Source: Mycoplasmatota bacterium | Lineage (GTDB): Bacteria > Bacillota_I > Bacilli_A > MAG-NZ | DNA length: 64,000 nucleotides | Reading direction: 5' to 3' | Assembly (NCBI GenBank): GCA_018394315.1 | Contig: CP074575.1 | Coordinates: forward strand, 2,093,501-2,157,500 | Shown here: piece by piece, positions 61,964 through 64,000 of the stretch | How positions within the stretch are numbered: the first letter of the stretch is position 1 | Layout of the letters: every line of letters begins with the position of its first letter | The notes under the pieces: model-generated | Told to the model about the DNA's origin: nothing | Databases searched by the model: none | What the model saw: only the letters and a program-made list of their open reading frames with translations | Program-made: the position numbers and the translations under genes

Positions 61964-62030
61964 TTACTAAATCCCTTTTTTCGATAAGACATTATAAATT
62001 CCTTTTTGAATCATTCTTATACTTAAGCAT

Positions 62031-62086
62031 TTAAAAACACCCCAATCTTTAACTTGGTTTCTTGTCCAAGATTGGGGTGTAGTTTA
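62031..62086 (-). mobile_element. Second, diverged mini-element copy acting as terminator
   Basis: A 56-bp element with ends TTAAAAACACCCC and GGGGTGTAGTTTA, inner ACTTGG (62052-62057) and CCAAG (62066-62070), the same layout as the copy at 47925. ACACCCCAATCTT / AAGATTGGGGTGT form a 13-bp stem, and the minus-strand T-run after it makes a terminator for the coiled-coil gene. Confidence 0.6.
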
Positions 62087-62102
62087 TTAGTTGATTCTTT
62101 AT

Positions 62103-64000
62103 TTATGACTGATTTTTAATCTCATCTATCTCGCCATTTACTTCTTCAATTTCCTTCTCATAGTGGCGATTTAATTCATTTATCTTGTCATTGTATTCTT
62201 CAATCTCTTCATCTGATAATTCACTTCTTTTTGCTTCTAACTCTTCTTCTAGTTCTGCTAGTTTTATATCATATTCCAATTCTAGATTCACTAACTCTTC
62301 CTCTAACTTTTGGATTTCCTCTTGTTTTTCAGCTTCATCTTCTTGTGCTTCTTCATCTAGGTCTGAAATAAAATCAAGGATATCTTTTTTTAGATCTTCA
62401 TAATCTTCTTCCAGATCATCAATTTGATCTTTTACTTCGTCGATCGCATCTTCATGTAATGATGTATCTTCTAACATTATTTCTAGATCAGCTATATTTT
62501 CATTAAACTGAGCAGTAATCTCATCCAATAATAAATTAGCCCCTTCAACTGAAATCAATTGTTCAATTTCATGTTCGTACTGTTCAGTTATTGCTTCAAA
62601 TTGATTTTTTCTTGCTCCTAGCTCCGATTCACTTTCCTCTTCTTCTAAGTCTGAAATAAAATCAAGAATTTCTTCTTCTAGGTCTTCAAAATCGTCTTGT
62701 AGATCTTCAATTTGATCTTTGATTTCGTCGATCGCATCTTCATTTGATGGTGTACCTTCTAACATTACTTCTAGATTAGCTATATTTTCATTAAACTTGC
62801 CAGTAATCTCATCCAATAACAAATTAGCTCCTTCAACTGAAATCAATTGTTCAATTTCATATTTATACTGTTCAGTTATTGCTTCAAATTGATTTTTTCT
62901 TGCTTCTAGTTCTGCTTTACTTTCTTCTTCATCTATTTCTGAAATCAATTCAGTGATGTCTTCTTCTAAATCCTTATAATCATCTTGTAGGTCTTCAATT
63001 TGATCATTGATTTCGTCGATCGTATCTTCATTTAATGAAGTATCTTCTAACATTATTTCTAGACTAGCTATATTATCATTAAACTCAACAGTAATTTCTT
63101 CTAACAATGAATTAGCTTCCTCAACTGAAGTCAATTGTTTTATTTCATACTTATAACGGTTTTTTATCGCTTCTAGCTGAATTTTATTAGCTTTTAATTC
63201 TGCATCTTCAACATCTTCTATAGCATCGTTCATGGTAGAAGCAATCTTTTCTTCAGCTTCAGTTTTCAACTCATTAATTTTTTGATCAAACTCAACTGTT
63301 AGTTCAGCAATTTCTGCCTCAAGCTCTGCAATTTCTTCTTCAGTCATATTTTCTCTATTTGTTAAAAGTTCAGTGTTAAGTTCTTCTAGTTCTTGTTCAT
63401 ATTCATCAGTTAATTTTGATATATCTTCGTACAACTCTTCAGCGACATCTTCAGCTTCATCTTCTGCTTCTCTTACCTTTTCTTTTGCTTCTTCGATTTT
63501 TTCCTTAGCTTCTTTGGCTTTTTCTTTTGCTTTTTCTTTTGCTTCTTCGTCCTCTTCAATTGATTCATAATAATCTTCTAACATGTCCTCAAGATCATCA
63601 ACATCCATTGCTTGTAATTCTTCTACACTTAACAACCCTAAACCACTTAATGTTTCAATATACTTTTGTCTATCTGTTTCTTCAACTGCAAGTTCCGCAG
63701 TTTCCTTAACTTGATTTTCCTTAATTTCGTAATATTCCTTTAGAACATCATGTAAATCTTTTGTCTCAGTAACAGCAATTTCTTCGATTGTTAGTAGTTC
63801 CTGTTCTAAGATTTCATTAACATACTTTTCTCTTTTTTTCAATTGTCCCGGGGTATCATCATTATCTTCAGATACGATTTCTTGAATTACAACCCCGTAA
63901 GATTCTTCTAGTAAATCTTTGATATCATTAACCTTCATATCAGCAAGTTCATCTACATCATCTAATGAATAATCACCAGTAATAAGTAATGCTTCAATCA
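62103..64000 (-). CDS. Large acidic coiled-coil repeat protein, 5' end missing
   Basis: At least 632 residues, open to the window edge; the ATG at 63938 has no ribosome site and the frame continues upstream, so the gene starts outside. The N-terminal part has helical modules of the form LL(S/T)(V/I)EE(L/I) ... DL..(M/V)L(E/K)(D/E)YY (three visible). Next come an E/K/A-rich coiled coil, three 96-residue repeats and a final coiled coil. It is strongly acidic with no membrane helix visible. It may be a scaffold or cytoskeleton-like protein; no family recognised. Confidence 0.8.
   Translation of the reverse strand, partial: IEALLITGDYSLDDVDELADMKVNDIKDLLEESYGVVIQEIVSEDNDDTPGQLKKREKYVNEILEQELLTIEEIAVTETKDLHDVLKEYYEIKENQVKETAELAVEETDRQKYIETLSGLGLLSVEELQAMDVDDLEDMLEDYYESIEEDEEAKEKAKEKAKEAKEKIEEAKEKVREAEDEAEDVAEELYEDISKLTDEYEQELEELNTELLTNRENMTEEEIAELEAEIAELTVEFDQKINELKTEAEEKIASTMNDAIEDVEDAELKANKIQLEAIKNRYKYEIKQLTSVEEANSLLEEITVEFNDNIASLEIMLEDTSLNEDTIDEINDQIEDLQDDYKDLEEDITELISEIDEEESKAELEARKNQFEAITEQYKYEIEQLISVEGANLLLDEITGKFNENIANLEVMLEGTPSNEDAIDEIKDQIEDLQDDFEDLEEEILDFISDLEEEESESELGARKNQFEAITEQYEHEIEQLISVEGANLLLDEITAQFNENIADLEIMLEDTSLHEDAIDEVKDQIDDLEEDYEDLKKDILDFISDLDEEAQEDEAEKQEEIQKLEEELVNLELEYDIKLAELEEELEAKRSELSDEEIEEYNDKINELNRHYEKEIEEVNGEIDEIKNQS
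62334..63197 (-). repeat. Three tandem 288-bp (96-residue) repeats
   Basis: Marker segments such as the EQLISVEGANLLLDE coding sequence recur at exactly 288-bp spacing (plus-strand 62551, 62839 and, more diverged, 63127). The two copies nearest the 3' end are most alike, indicating recent duplication; the first copy has drifted. Confidence 0.9.

Noticed and set aside
61852-62034. 60-residue plus-strand frame
   Set aside because: Lies opposite the DHFR-family pseudogene, which explains the coding signal better.
62185-63709. Ser-rich and Leu-rich plus-strand frames
   Set aside because: They mirror the Glu-rich coiled-coil gene (GAA/GAG read as TTC/CTC) and have no ribosome sites.
1-64000. tRNA, rRNA, CRISPR array, prophage or alternative genetic code
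   Set aside because: No cloverleaf-like gene, rRNA segment, regularly spaced array or phage genes found; TGA acts as a stop in clear genes such as the pentapeptide-repeat gene.

Overview
The window is AT-rich bacterial DNA with standard-code genes: TAA, TAG and TGA all end reading frames. Most genes carry strong AGGAGG-type ribosome sites and many end in hairpin-plus-T terminators. The gene families point to a low-GC Bacillota: a YjcZ-like small protein, a DUF326 Cys-rich protein, UPF0316, a DUF2975/XRE pair, DUF1971, RDD, and BMP-type nucleoside uptake. A Haloplasma/Turicibacter-like or clostridial relative would fit, but the sequence alone does not settle this. I see no rRNA, tRNA, CRISPR array, prophage or intact insertion sequence.

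Layout. 0-15 kb: an exonuclease/phosphatase fragment; a lipid kinase; a Tet(M)-type ribosomal protection GTPase behind a consensus promoter, a 20-residue leader peptide and an attenuator; a flavinylated lipoprotein; a Cys-rich protein; and a CPBP protease / microprotein / sensor kinase / response regulator operon. 15-20 kb: an Fe-alcohol dehydrogenase, then MarR, an AhpD-like protein, a lipoyl-domain dihydrolipoamide dehydrogenase and lipoate ligase, together a plausible lipoyl-linked redox module. 20.4-30.9 kb: a ten-gene minus-strand operon (DeoR regulator, BMP lipoprotein, ABC ATPase, two permeases, purine nucleoside phosphorylase, MTA/SAH-type deaminase, MtnA-like isomerase, Fe-alcohol dehydrogenase, class II aldolase). 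It reads as import of a nucleoside such as 5'-deoxyadenosine or methylthioadenosine and its breakdown through a DHAP shunt. 31-47.6 kb: mostly single genes (acetyltransferases, a methyltransferase, CPBP proteases, a VWA lipoprotein, a DUF2975/XRE pair, DUF3179, TSUP and DUF819 transporters).

48-54 kb: two tandem subtilisin-like lipoproteins, the larger fused to a gingipain-like cysteine-protease domain; a TetR/CPBP pair; and a His/Pro-rich repeat protein. 55-62 kb: short accessory genes in mixed orientation, separated by copies of a ~24-bp repeat, with a decayed dihydrofolate-reductase-family pseudogene. 62-64 kb: a large acidic coiled-coil protein with three 96-residue repeats that runs off the window end.

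Themes across the window. Two ~57-bp mini-elements with IS3-type ends sit behind minus-strand genes; one has opened the loop of an existing terminator and is flanked by a 4-bp duplication. Three reading frames have no canonical start at a workable distance from a strong ribosome site, but have AUU or AUC exactly 8-9 nt downstream. One of these adds a probable redox-sensing cysteine to the MarR regulator.
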